The notes under the pieces were generated by a model that ran no database searches, was not told the DNA's origin, and saw only the letters and a program-made list of their open reading frames with translations. From positions 62,001 to 126,000 of the forward strand of contig CAVZCL010000004.1 in assembly GCA_963773745.1 (NCBI GenBank): a stretch of DNA of 64,000 nucleotides. The letters run 5' to 3'. Origin of the DNA: UBA5069 sp963773745. Lineage in GTDB: Bacteria > Chloroflexota > Anaerolineae > Caldilineales > Caldilineaceae. Within the stretch, counting starts at the first letter, position 1. Every line of letters starts with the position of its first letter. This document shows, piece by piece, positions 24,157 to 33,021 of the stretch. Made by a program: the position numbers and the translations under genes.

Positions 24157-25254
24157 TTACACCAATGCCACTGTCGCTGCAATCACGCCAAAGAGGCCCC
24201 AGAGCGCCAGCACAAGCACAGCCGGCAACAGCATGACCATGAGTGTGCGTGCGCCATCCAACTCGGTGGTGGCGCGCACGGCGCGGTAGAGGGCAACGAT
24301 TGCGAGCAGAATCGCCGCCACAACGCCAATCAAGCCAACAAAAGGCAGCGGCCTCAGCATGAGCAGCAGCAGCGGCACGGCCACATAGCCAAGCGCGGCA
24401 TAGAAGCGGGGCAACGTCGTCCCCGCACCAAAGAGCTTGGCCACAAGCAGCATGAACAAGCCGTAGACAATCCAAAGCGCCAGCAGCCGCATGGGCAGGC
24501 TGAGCCAGTCGCCAAGGGCGTTCAACCCGGCAGCCACCCACGCCGGCGCACGCGGTGAGAGGCCGCTCACCTGCTGATTGATGAGCAGGAAGGAATCAAC
24601 CGTGGGGAAGCGCGCCGCCATCCAGGCCGACCAGGTGTCGAGCCGCTGCAGCGGCATGACCGTGCCCGCACGCGCCAGCAGAACCCAGAGCCAGATCATG
24701 CGGCCCACGCCGCTGATGAGCCCCACTGCCACAATCAGCCCGAAGCTTTGCCGCATGCTGGTGTGCATGCCGGGCACAAAAGCAATGCGCGGGTCGTCGG
24801 GAACGTAATCGGGACCCAGCGCCCTGGCAATGCGCAGCCGTGCAGCGTCGGCCAGCTGGCCAGTGGTGGGCAACCAGCGCGCCGCGCGATCACTCAGCGA
24901 TTCGCGCTGCGGCTCACTCTGCGCCGTCCCGGTCTGTGTCTCTGCTTCGTCATCCGGTAGAGGCAGGCGTGCAACGGGCGTGACAGCCGGCTCCGCTGCG
25001 GTCGCGGCAGCAGCCTGCGCGGCGGTGGCTTCCTGGTGTACGGGCTGCGCGCCGGCAACGGTCTCGGCGGGGGCGATGTCGCCCGTGGCCAGGCTTGCGG
25101 CCGGCAGCAGATGGGGCGCTGTACCGCTCACAAGCGCGTCGTCAATTGCGCCTGCGCCGGCAATGCCGCCCAGGCCACCTTCAGGCGGCAGGTTGGAGTC
25201 GATATCAGATTCATCACCGCCCACGGGCGGCAGCACATTCTCGTTCACAAGCAC
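24157..25254 (-). CDS. YIP1-like multi-pass membrane protein with long acidic/Ala-Pro N-terminus
   Basis: The first 150 residues are hydrophilic, rich in Ala, Pro, Glu and Asp, and probably unstructured. The rest has five hydrophobic helices with wording like YIP1-family proteins (VAKLFGAGTTLPRFYAALGYVAVPLLLLML). The gene follows the related membrane gene at 25279-25962 by 24 bp. The start is a GTG at 25254, with another GTG at 25248. Function unknown; YIP1-domain proteins in bacteria are uncharacterised. Confidence 0.6.
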   Translation of the reverse strand: MLVNENVLPPVGGDESDIDSNLPPEGGLGGIAGAGAIDDALVSGTAPHLLPAASLATGDIAPAETVAGAQPVHQEATAAQAAAATAAEPAVTPVARLPLPDDEAETQTGTAQSEPQRESLSDRAARWLPTTGQLADAARLRIARALGPDYVPDDPRIAFVPGMHTSMRQSFGLIVAVGLISGVGRMIWLWVLLARAGTVMPLQRLDTWSAWMAARFPTVDSFLLINQQVSGLSPRAPAWVAAGLNALGDWLSLPMRLLALWIVYGLFMLLVAKLFGAGTTLPRFYAALGYVAVPLLLLMLRPLPFVGLIGVVAAILLAIVALYRAVRATTELDGARTLMVMLLPAVLVLALWGLFGVIAATVALV

Positions 25255-25278
25255 TCAATTCAATGGTTGGCCCTGCAT

Positions 25279-25962
25279 TTACAACCACACCACAAACAAG
25301 CCGGCACCCAACGCAATCAGGCCGATTGCGACCAGCAGCAGCGCAGCCGCAATCACGGTGACCCACGCCGCCGTTTGCCAAGGCAAATTGTGCGTGGATT
25401 GTGCGGCGCGGTAGGCAATCAGCATGCCCCATGCTGCCGGCAGCAGTGGGTTGATGGCCACAAAGGGGATTGCGCTGACAAGGAAGAGGGTGAAGGGTGC
25501 GGCAATCAGTGCGCTGGCCCCCAGCACCCGCGGCAGAGAGCCAAGGCCGCCCGCCACGCGACCGACGCCGTAGACAAGCAGCCCCGCCGCCAGCCAAAGC
25601 ACAATCAGCACAAAGGGCGCCCAAATGAGGCTGAAAAGGCGCGCCCAGCCCGTGTCGTAGCCGGCTGTAAAAGTGAAGCGTTGCCAGCTCTCCAGCAGGG
25701 CGCGCGCCGCCGGTTCGGCCCCTGGCGGCAGCATGCCAACAGCCTGGCGTGCCACGGCTTCGAATGCGACGGCGGGCGGCATGGCCCAGGAGAAGAGCAG
25801 CCCGCGCACGACGCGCGCAATGCCCACCAGCATGCCCACGAGTGCGGTCAGCGCCAGCCCCTCAATCAAGGGCTGGTCGTCGTGGGCCATGACGGCAAAG
25901 GGCTCGGGCTCCAGCACGAGCGACTTGGCGAGCAGTTCAGGATAGTTGCGGGGCTGAATCAT
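25279..25962 (-). CDS. YIP1-like membrane protein
   Basis: The 227-residue protein has five predicted helices, with AAGLLVYGVGRVAGGLGSLP matching the middle of YIP1-type domains as in its downstream neighbour, so the pair looks like an old duplication. The ATG at 25962 gives MIQPRNYPELLAKSLVLEPE; an open extension to 26094 has no support. The two genes probably form an operon. Confidence 0.6.
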   Translation of the reverse strand: MIQPRNYPELLAKSLVLEPEPFAVMAHDDQPLIEGLALTALVGMLVGIARVVRGLLFSWAMPPAVAFEAVARQAVGMLPPGAEPAARALLESWQRFTFTAGYDTGWARLFSLIWAPFVLIVLWLAAGLLVYGVGRVAGGLGSLPRVLGASALIAAPFTLFLVSAIPFVAINPLLPAAWGMLIAYRAAQSTHNLPWQTAAWVTVIAAALLLVAIGLIALGAGLFVVWL

Positions 25963-26099
25963 GGCTGGTTTCGTGTGCAGGATGGCGTTGGGGCGCGGCC
26001 TTGTGAACGACAGGTGCGCGCCTCCAGTGTAGCACCAATACGGGGGTGGCGCAATGGTTTTTGCGCGCGCCAAGCGCGCGGCGCCGCGCCGCACACATG

Positions 26100-26813
26100 C
26101 TATGGCAGCAGCGCGATCGCTTCGGCCACTGCTTCTTCCGCCGTTGCCGATGGTCGCAGCTCCAGCCCGACGTAGCCTGTGTAGCCCGTCGCATCAATGG
26201 CCTTGAAGATGGCGCGGTAATCAAGATCGCCCCCTACGAGATTTGTGCGGCCCGGTGTAGCCGCGACGTGAATATGGCCGATAAGCGGTGCGTAGCGTTG
26301 CAGATTGACAATGATCTTGCCCTCCGTCACCTGCTGGTGGTAGATGTCGTAGAGGATGCGCAGATGTGGGCTGCCCACTTCGTCCACCAGGTCGGCCGCC
26401 TGCGCCATCTCTGTCAGCCAATAGCCCGGGTGGTCAATGAAGGGATTCAGCGGCTCAAGCACCAGCGTCACGTTCTCCTCAGAGGCTGCGGCCGCCATGG
26501 CGACCAGCTTGCGCAGCACACGCCGGCGCGTCGCCTCGCTGGGCTCGCCCGGGACGACGTTGCCTGTGGTCACAATCATCGTCGCGCAGTCCAGTTCGCG
26601 CCCCACCGCAGCGGCGCGGTGCACACCCGCCACATGCTCGTCCACGGTGGTTGCGCCGGTGAGCGCAAAGCCGGGCTCGCACACAAAGCCGGCCACCTGT
26701 ACGCCGGCCTTCGTGTGCCACCGCGGCGATGGCTGCCACGTCCTTGTTGCTGTAATCCCAGAACTCGATGGCTGTCGCCCCCGCCGCGGCGGCGCTGCGG
26801 ATACGCTCTTCAA
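26100..26813 (-). CDS. Hydroxypyruvate isomerase-like TIM-barrel protein, C-terminal part (frameshifted)
   Basis: From about 26715 this frame carries the rest of an AP-endonuclease-family-2 barrel: VTLVLEPLNPFIDHPGYWL, HLRILYDIYHQQVTEGKI, LIGHIHVAATPGRTNLVGG and TGYVGLELRPSATAEEAV. The metal-binding Glu, Asp, His and Glu residues are all in these segments. The family isomerises hydroxypyruvate/tartronate semialdehyde or related short keto-sugars. The first 34 codons are out of frame. Confidence 0.82.
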   Translation of the reverse strand: MKSVSAAPPRRGRQPSSSGITATRTWQPSPRWHTKAGVQVAGFVCEPGFALTGATTVDEHVAGVHRAAAVGRELDCATMIVTTGNVVPGEPSEATRRRVLRKLVAMAAAASEENVTLVLEPLNPFIDHPGYWLTEMAQAADLVDEVGSPHLRILYDIYHQQVTEGKIIVNLQRYAPLIGHIHVAATPGRTNLVGGDLDYRAIFKAIDATGYTGYVGLELRPSATAEEAVAEAIALLP

Positions 26814-26862
26814 AGGGCAACTCGGTCCATAACATCTCGATGCAAACCGAAAGGCGCACCAT
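26479..26862 (-). CDS. Hydroxypyruvate isomerase-like TIM-barrel protein, N-terminal part (frameshifted)
   Basis: The start MVRLSVCIEMLWTELPFEER followed by GATAIEFWDYSNKDVAAIAA matches the N-terminus of Hyi/OtnI-type sugar isomerases. The frame fails near 26718 (gccgcggtggcacacg on the coding strand). Skipping one base joins HTKAGVQVAGFVCEPG in the following piece. The ATG at 26862 has a purine-rich agagaga leader. Confidence 0.75.
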   Translation of the reverse strand: MVRLSVCIEMLWTELPFEERIRSAAAAGATAIEFWDYSNKDVAAIAAVAHEGRRTGGRLCVRARLCAHRRNHRGRACGGCAPRRCGGARTGLRDDDCDHRQRRPGRAQRGDAPACAAQAGRHGGRSL

Positions 26863-26908
26863 TCGTTCTCTCTCCTGATTGTGGGTGAGGTGGCAAGGGG
26901 CCGCTCTG

Positions 26909-27358
26909 TCAGGCGCCACTGGGTGCAGGAGTGGCGTTGCGCGCTTGCCAGTCGTTGGCAATTGCGGCGGCCAGCACCTCCACCGATGTTTCGGCCGGAA
27001 AGCGCTGCTCTTTCGCGGGGTCGGGCACGAAGCGTCCGTGGTCGTCGCGCATGGAGATGGCCAGGCGCACGCCGTCGTCCGCCCAGTCAATTTCGTAGGA
27101 GATGGCGTAGAGGGCAAGGCGCGTCCACGTGGCCGCACCCGTGCTGCGCAAAATCGGGTCGGCCGCCAGCGCCATTTGGCGGGCGGAGATGGGCGGGTTG
27201 CCCGCACGCCGTGCCTTGGCAATGGCGCGCGCCAGTTCGTCGGGCGTAACGGGCACCACGAGCACCGGCTCGCCCGTGTACCAGCCGCCCGTGCTCAGCG
27301 TATGCATAACCGGCACATAGGCCAGATCGCGATAGATGATGATGTTGCCAATCCACAT
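26909..27358 (-). CDS. Hypothetical protein (149 aa)
   Basis: I do not recognise this family. The protein begins MWIGNIIIYRDLAYVPV, has mixed alpha/beta composition, no signal peptide and no membrane helix, and ends in a disordered Ala/Pro tail. Its stop is 46 bp from the start of the isomerase-like gene, so they may be co-transcribed. Confidence 0.6.
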   Translation of the reverse strand: MWIGNIIIYRDLAYVPVMHTLSTGGWYTGEPVLVVPVTPDELARAIAKARRAGNPPISARQMALAADPILRSTGAATWTRLALYAISYEIDWADDGVRLAISMRDDHGRFVPDPAKEQRFPAETSVEVLAAAIANDWQARNATPAPSGA

Positions 27359-27404
27359 ATGCGCCTCAAAACTTAAGTGATGCCGTCATGGAACCGACAT
27401 CGGA

Positions 27405-27475
27405 AAAGAGGGAACGGGGATCAGGGAACAAGGATCGCGGTAAGCGGAGAGTTCCCCGATCCCTGTTCCCCAGAG
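27405..27475. repeat. Imperfect inverted repeat
   Basis: Left arm gggaacggggatcagggaac and right arm ttccccgatccctgttcccc complement each other with about two mismatches across 19 bp. With the next element it fills the 325-bp gap between 27359 and 27683, which holds no gene. Confidence 0.65.
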
Positions 27476-27562
27476 AGACGCTGCGGGTTTCGTTCCGGTA
27501 TCACTTTAGCGGTTGCGATCTCTCTTCTTCTGTGGCATCTACCCTAAAAATGGGATGGACTT

Positions 27563-27649
27563 CGTAGCGGAGGGCCTCCTGGCCCTCATGTTGCGTGAGC
27601 GCGCACCTTGGTGCTCCGCAAGATGAGGGCCAGGAGGCCCTCCGCTACG
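27563..27649. repeat. 33-bp-arm palindrome, 'cgtagcggagggcctcctgg' family
   Basis: Arms 27563-27595 and 27617-27649 match with one mismatch. The cgtagcgg ends are shared with the elements at 18221-18314, 20441-20528 and 56691-56769. Confidence 0.85.
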
Positions 27650-27683
27650 CGCCGCTGCTCATTTTCATCCCGCGTTGTGCCAA

Positions 27684-28271
27684 TTAATCATGAACGTCTG
27701 TGTACCGGTGGTTCGTTTCGTAATCGCGCGCGAGCAGCGCATAGATTACATCATCCCAGTAGCGCCCCTTCTCCCAGGAGTGCTCGCGCAAGTAGCCTTC
27801 CTCGCTGAAGCCCAGGCTGCGCAGCAGGGCGCGGGACGCTTCATTCTCGGCGTAGACCAGCGCCTCCACACGGTTAAGCTGCAGCGTTCCAAAGGCGTGC
27901 GCCAGCAAAGCGCCAACGGCCTCGCGGGCGTAACCCTGCCGCCACGCCGCACGTGCCACCACATAGCCGACTTCGGCGCGGCGGCGGGGGCTCTGCGCGC
28001 CTTGCAGCTTGAGCATGCCGATCATGCGCCCGTCGCTCTTTCTGCGCATGGCCCAGCGCAGCTCGTCGCGCTCGACGCGCACGCTGGCAAAGCGCGCCAG
28101 CATTTCCGCGGCCTCGTGCTCTGAGCCAAGCGTCTCCAAGCTGAGAAAGCGGGTCACTTCGGGTTCGCGCATCAGTGAGTAGAGCGCAAAGGCGTCGGCA
28201 GGCGTCAGCGCGTCGAGCCGCAGGCGTGGGGTTGTGAACACGGGCAGTTGTGCATTCGGGAGTGTGGCCAT
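27684..28271 (-). CDS. GNAT N-acetyltransferase, RimJ/RimL type
   Basis: The 195-residue protein starts with TTPRLRLDALTPADAFAL and has EVGYVVARAAWRQGYAREAV (the acetyl-CoA pyrophosphate loop, Q/R-x-x-G-x-A/G) and NEASRALLRSLGFSEEGYLR, all typical of ribosomal-protein-type or antibiotic-modifying GNATs. It transfers acetyl groups from acetyl-CoA to an amine; the substrate is unknown. The last residues RYTDVHD come from a 'tacacagac'-type repeat fragment that also gives the stop. Confidence 0.82.
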   Translation of the reverse strand: MATLPNAQLPVFTTPRLRLDALTPADAFALYSLMREPEVTRFLSLETLGSEHEAAEMLARFASVRVERDELRWAMRRKSDGRMIGMLKLQGAQSPRRRAEVGYVVARAAWRQGYAREAVGALLAHAFGTLQLNRVEALVYAENEASRALLRSLGFSEEGYLREHSWEKGRYWDDVIYALLARDYETNHRYTDVHD

Positions 28272-28310
28272 TGGGAATCCGATAAAGTAGTGGCCGGCCG
28301 AGGCAGGGCT

Positions 28311-28333
28311 TCCAGAGGCGGAAGCCTCGCTTC
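28311..28333. repeat. Degenerate hairpin, 'gaagcgaggcttcc' family
   Basis: The left half (gcagggcttcc) is worn, the right half (ggaagcctcgcttc) intact. Better copies are at 39988-40047, 49961-49994 and 50045-50078. Confidence 0.5.
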
Positions 28334-28404
28334 AGTTGGCGCTGCATAAACAAAACTCGGCGACCACAGGGGCCGCCGAGCGAGCATACATGGTGTGCGC
28401 GTGG

Positions 28405-28785
28405 CTATTCGCTCTCTTTGCGCCTGGCTGCGCTCTCTTGCGCCTTGCGCTTAAGCTCGTCAATGCGCGCCTTCTTGGCGGCGGCTTCGTCATCCAGCAC
28501 CGGGGCAGCGGCCGGCGCAGCCGCCTCGGCGGCAGGGGCAGCGGGCGCTTCCTCTACGGCAGGAGCAGCAGTTTCAGCAGCAGCTTCGGCGGCAGGGGCA
28601 GGGGCAGCCGGCGCTTCACCGGAGGCGGCCGCACGTGCGGCTGCGCTCTCCTGCGCCTTGCGCTTGAGTTCATCAATACGCGCCTTCTTGGCGGCGGCCT
28701 CGTCGGTGGCAGACTCGTCGGCGGCACCGGGCGGCGCAACGTCGGTTGCAATCTTCTCTGTCGCGCCTTCAGCCACGGCCTGCAC
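28405..28785 (-). CDS. nuoI: NuoI C-terminal extension (frameshifted part)
   Basis: This frame continues NuoI after an extra base near 28817 (gcacgcgctg). It consists of an Ala/Pro/Glu-rich chain containing two near-identical helical repeats of the form EAAAKKARIDELKRKAQESA, separated by about 55 low-complexity residues. Nothing comparable exists in ordinary NuoI, which ends soon after the second iron-sulphur cluster. The charged repeats should form helices, perhaps coiled coils. Confidence 0.7.
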   Translation of the reverse strand: MQAVAEGATEKIATDVAPPGAADESATDEAAAKKARIDELKRKAQESAAARAAASGEAPAAPAPAAEAAAETAAPAVEEAPAAPAAEAAAPAAAPVLDDEAAAKKARIDELKRKAQESAARRKESE

Positions 28786-29578
28786 GTCTTCGGCGGGCGC
28801 ACCGGCCAGCGCGTGCCTTGGCAGCGGCGGCGCGCGCCTGGGCCTGCTTCTTCAGCGCCTCCACATCAGAGGCGCTGCGTGCAGGCTTGGCGGTCGCGCC
28901 CGCTTCGGCGGCGGGCCCCGCTGCCTTGGCTGCCGCGGCGGCGGCCTTCTTCTCGGCATCGGCCTTGGCCTTGGCTTCGGCCTTGGCGGCGGCGGCTGCC
29001 TCTTCGGCGGCGCGGCGCTCTTCCTCCTCTGCATATTGCACGGGCCACAATGCCGCGTAATACTCGAGCGGCACCGTCAGTTCCACCTTGTCATAGATCA
29101 ACTGCGGGTAGCGATCAAAGACCGCCAGCTCGTAGTCATGATTCATGCGAATCGCGTCAAACGGACAGAACTCGGCGCAGAAGGAGCAGGACATGCAGAT
29201 GGACGCGTCGATGTAGAACTCGGCGGGCCGCGTCACCGGCTTGCCGTTCTCATCCGAGTCGCGCACAATCCAGATGCACTGCGGCGGGCATACCTTGGCA
29301 CAGATGCCACAGGCCGTGCAGCGATCCTCGTTCTTCACCGTGTCGAAGAGCAACATGGGGATGTAGCGGAAGCGCTCGGGAATCTGCCGCTTCTCTTCGG
29401 GATACTGCAACGTCAGAATGCCCTCCTGCGTGCCCGGCTGGCGCATAATGCGCCGGTCGTTGCCCAGTTCGGTGCTCTGTTCATAGCGGCTGGGCACTTC
29501 CTTGCGGTCATCCAGATAGGTGTCGCGCAGGTGCTCCAGCGTAATCCCCAGCCCCTTGAGTATTCCAGATCCAAACAT
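28769..29578 (-). CDS. nuoI: NADH-quinone oxidoreductase subunit I, core part (frameshifted)
   Basis: NuoI carries clusters N6a and N6b that pass electrons along the peripheral arm of complex I. Both ferredoxin motifs are intact: CTACGICAKVCPPQC and CMSCSFCAEFCPFDA. The core ends near residue 180 and is followed by a highly charged Ala/Glu/Lys tail (EEEERRAAEEAAAAAKAEAK) leading to the repeats in the next piece; the total would be near 390 residues against 150-220 usually. The ATG at 29578 has GGAGAG at good spacing. It is the third gene of a nuoB-nuoCD-nuoI group. Confidence 0.9.
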   Translation of the reverse strand: MFGSGILKGLGITLEHLRDTYLDDRKEVPSRYEQSTELGNDRRIMRQPGTQEGILTLQYPEEKRQIPERFRYIPMLLFDTVKNEDRCTACGICAKVCPPQCIWIVRDSDENGKPVTRPAEFYIDASICMSCSFCAEFCPFDAIRMNHDYELAVFDRYPQLIYDKVELTVPLEYYAALWPVQYAEEEERRAAEEAAAAAKAEAKAKADAEKKAAAAAAKAAGPAAEAGATAKPARSASDVEALKKQAQARAAAAKARAGRCARRRRAGRG

Positions 29579-29600
29579 GCGTCTCTCCAAAGTCTACAAA

Positions 29601-29729
29601 TACGACGCAAAGGCGCAAAGCCGCGAAGGAAAGCAATGGCAAGGAAAAGCAACCTGCACTTGCTCGAACGATTCTTGATGCAGTTGCTTTTCTTTGCGCG
29701 CTTCTGCGCCTCTGCGCCTTCGCGTCGCA
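29601..29729. repeat. Palindrome, 'cgcaaaggcgcaaag' family
   Basis: Left wording tacgacgcaaaggcgcaaag faces right wording ending ctgcgccttcgcgtcgca. It lies between nuoCD and nuoI within one operon, so it cannot be a fully efficient terminator. Confidence 0.75.
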
Positions 29730-29736
29730 GTTCTCT

Positions 29737-31554
29737 TTACCGATCCACTTCGCCCAGCACAATGTCGATTGCGCCCAGAATCACCACCGCATCCGCCACC
29801 TTGTAGCCTACGGCCATTGGCCCCAGCCCGTTGATGTTGATGAACGAAGGGGCGCGCACGTGGTAGCGATAGGCGTTGGGCTTGTTGTCGCTCACCAGAT
29901 AGAAGCCCAGTTCACCCTTGGGCGATTCAATGCGGTGATAGACTTCGCCTTCCGGTGGGCGGAAGGTGTAGCCCCCCTTGCCGCCCAAGAAGTCGCCTTC
30001 AGGGATGTCGCGCAGTGCCTGCTGCAAAATGCGCAGGCTCTGGCGAATCTCCAGCAGGCGAATGTAGTAGCGCGCGTAGATGTCGCTCTCGGGCAACGTG
30101 GGAATGTCGAAATCGAAGCGGTCATAAATGCAGTAAGGCTCGGCCTTGCGCACGTCATAGGGGACGCCCGCGGCGCGAATCAGCGGGCCGGTGACGCTCA
30201 GCGCCAGCAGGTCGGCGGCGGGCAAGTGGCCCACACCCTTGCCGCGTGCCTTGACGATTTCGTTGTTGCTCAAGAGATCGTCAATCATATCGGCCGCGCG
30301 CGGCATGCGCTCGTTGACGAGGTAGCTGGCGCGATCGGCCCAGCCGGGCGTCAAGTCGCGCACCACGCCGCCAAAGCGCATGTAGTTGCAGAGCAGACGG
30401 CCGCCGCTCACCTCTTCGAAGAGGTCAAGCACCATTTCGCGCTCTTCAATGCCGTAGAGGGCCGGCGTTTGCAGCGCGCCCAGGTCGTTGAGGATGAAGC
30501 CGATCGACCAGAAGTGGTTCACCACGCGCGACAGTTCGGCCATGATCACGCGGATGTAGTTGGCGCGTTCCGGCACTTCAATACCCAGGAACTTCTCCAT
30601 GGCCAGCGCAAAGCCCAGGTTGTTGCTCATGCTGTTGATGTAGTCCAGCCGATCGGTGAAGGGCATGTTCATGAGCCAGGTATTGCGCTCGCCGATCTTC
30701 TCGTGGTTGCGGTGCAGGTACCCCATCTCGGGCTCAAGCGCCGTCACGGTTTCGCCTTCCAGCCGCGTGAGCATGCGAAAGACGCCGTGCGTGCTGGGAT
30801 GGTGCGGCCCCAGGTTCACAACCACGCTCTGCGTGTCCATTTCGCCGTAGCCGCCCGCGTTGGGCGCCTGGCTCACGGGCACATAGGTTACCGGCTCCTT
30901 CCACGACTCGGGATCCCATCCATCGGGGTAGGTGCTGTTGGACTTCCAGGGCAGCTTGTCTTCGGCCCAGATATAGTTGCCGGCCGGGTGGCGGCTCTTG
31001 AAGGGCTTGGTCTCTTCCTCGAAGTAGGCCTCTTTCCAATCCTTGCGCATGGGGTGGCCCGCAAAGGCATCCCACAAAAAGACGCGCCGCAGGTTGGGGT
31101 GTCCCTCAAACTTGATGCCGAAGAGGTCAAAGATCTCGCTCTCCTGCAAATTCGCGCCTGGGTAGACGCTTGTGGCCGAGGGCACCGTTTCGTTCTCGGG
31201 GACGCGCACATGCAGCCGCACGGGGCCGCCCCCCTTGCTTGTGCTGTAAATGTGATAGACGGTGTCAAAGCGCTCAGCAATGCCTGTGCGCGCCTTGCCC
31301 TTGTAGGTGAGGTAGTCCACGCAGGTGACGCTGGAGAGGAAGTCATAGCTCTCCACGTCGCGCAGGTGCGTCAGGAACTCGAGCAGCTTTTCAGGTGCGA
31401 CGACGAGCGCGGCGTCAGTCTCATCCGCCCAGGTGCCAATCACGGCGCCGGGCACGGCGTTGGCATAAGGAAGGTTCGTCTCCACAACCGGCGCTGCGCT
31501 TGCTGCGGCCGCGTTCTGCGTCTCTTCGGGTGTAGCTGCGACGACATCACTCAT
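29737..31554 (-). CDS. nuoCD: NADH-quinone oxidoreductase, fused subunits C and D
   Basis: The 605-residue protein joins NuoC (30 kDa, about residues 35-215, with IFDLFGIKFEGHPNLRRVFL) to NuoD (49 kDa, from about 235, beginning TQSVVVNLGPHHPSTHGVFR). The NuoD half has MGYLHRNHEKIGERNTW and the C-terminal IVLGEVDR that forms part of the quinone pocket with NuoB. The CD fusion occurs in several bacterial groups. The first 25 residues are an Ala/Glu-rich leader. The gene lies between nuoB and nuoI on the minus strand. Confidence 0.93.
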   Translation of the reverse strand: MSDVVAATPEETQNAAAASAAPVVETNLPYANAVPGAVIGTWADETDAALVVAPEKLLEFLTHLRDVESYDFLSSVTCVDYLTYKGKARTGIAERFDTVYHIYSTSKGGGPVRLHVRVPENETVPSATSVYPGANLQESEIFDLFGIKFEGHPNLRRVFLWDAFAGHPMRKDWKEAYFEEETKPFKSRHPAGNYIWAEDKLPWKSNSTYPDGWDPESWKEPVTYVPVSQAPNAGGYGEMDTQSVVVNLGPHHPSTHGVFRMLTRLEGETVTALEPEMGYLHRNHEKIGERNTWLMNMPFTDRLDYINSMSNNLGFALAMEKFLGIEVPERANYIRVIMAELSRVVNHFWSIGFILNDLGALQTPALYGIEEREMVLDLFEEVSGGRLLCNYMRFGGVVRDLTPGWADRASYLVNERMPRAADMIDDLLSNNEIVKARGKGVGHLPAADLLALSVTGPLIRAAGVPYDVRKAEPYCIYDRFDFDIPTLPESDIYARYYIRLLEIRQSLRILQQALRDIPEGDFLGGKGGYTFRPPEGEVYHRIESPKGELGFYLVSDNKPNAYRYHVRAPSFININGLGPMAVGYKVADAVVILGAIDIVLGEVDR

Positions 31555-31561
31555 TGCATTT

Positions 31562-31635
31562 CACCTTGTCTCTCAAACCGCAGCTCTCAAACTGCAGTCT
31601 CTCAACCCAGTCTCTCAAACTGCAGTCTCTCACAA
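31562..31635. repeat. Tandem 'tctcaaactgcag' repeats
   Basis: Four or five imperfect copies of a 13-16 bp unit (tctcaaactgcagtc and variants) sit just upstream of the nuoCD start. A strong RBS is not evident in them. Confidence 0.7.
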
Positions 31636-31706
31636 ATCGCGGGATGTGCGTGCGCCTGACTTGCGTTCTTTGGCGACCTTGCGACCTTGCGTCAAAAATC
31701 CGTGGG

Positions 31707-32489
<783 letters not shown>

Positions 32490-33021
32490 GAGGAGATCCC
32501 CTCGCGTTCAAAAAGAATCTTTCGGGATTCGCGCAGGTGGGTCAGAGGATGCTGCCCGAGGCGCGAACGTGGCTGCGTTGCGCAGCACCTGCTTCTTAGC
32601 CACCTACAGCATAGCACGTTTTGCGCCTTGTGAATGTTGGCACAACGACGATTCTACACGAGAGGGGAATGCGATGCAAGGAGAATGCACTTTAGGCGGC
32701 AGATCGGCGCCAGCGTGCAAGGGAGAGATGCGTTTCGTAACGGTGGCGGCTCATGGAACTTCACTATCAACCCGGTATCGCTCAACCAGGCATCGCTCAA
32801 CCCGGTATCGCTTCCTCAGTGCCAACAGTCACCCTGGCGAGACATATCGCCGATATTTCCAGGCCCCCGCCACGCGTGCCTCCGCCACGCATGCACCCGT
32901 TCGCCCCGCACAATCACGCTTTGGTTGCGCATTCGTGTTACTCTGTATCTACGTATACGTGGCGCACACGCGTGTTGCCTGCGCTGCATTCGCACCAGAT
33001 GCCCATTCAGGAAGGTTCGCC
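32490..33021. other. 530-bp gap without a gene; short tandem repeats
   Basis: No convincing CDS or RNA gene is visible. At 32769-32814 there are about three copies of a 15-16 bp unit (cccggtatcgctcaacc and variants). The divergent promoters for nuoB (-) and the glycosyltransferase (+) should lie here, but I cannot define hexamers with confidence. Confidence 0.5.
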
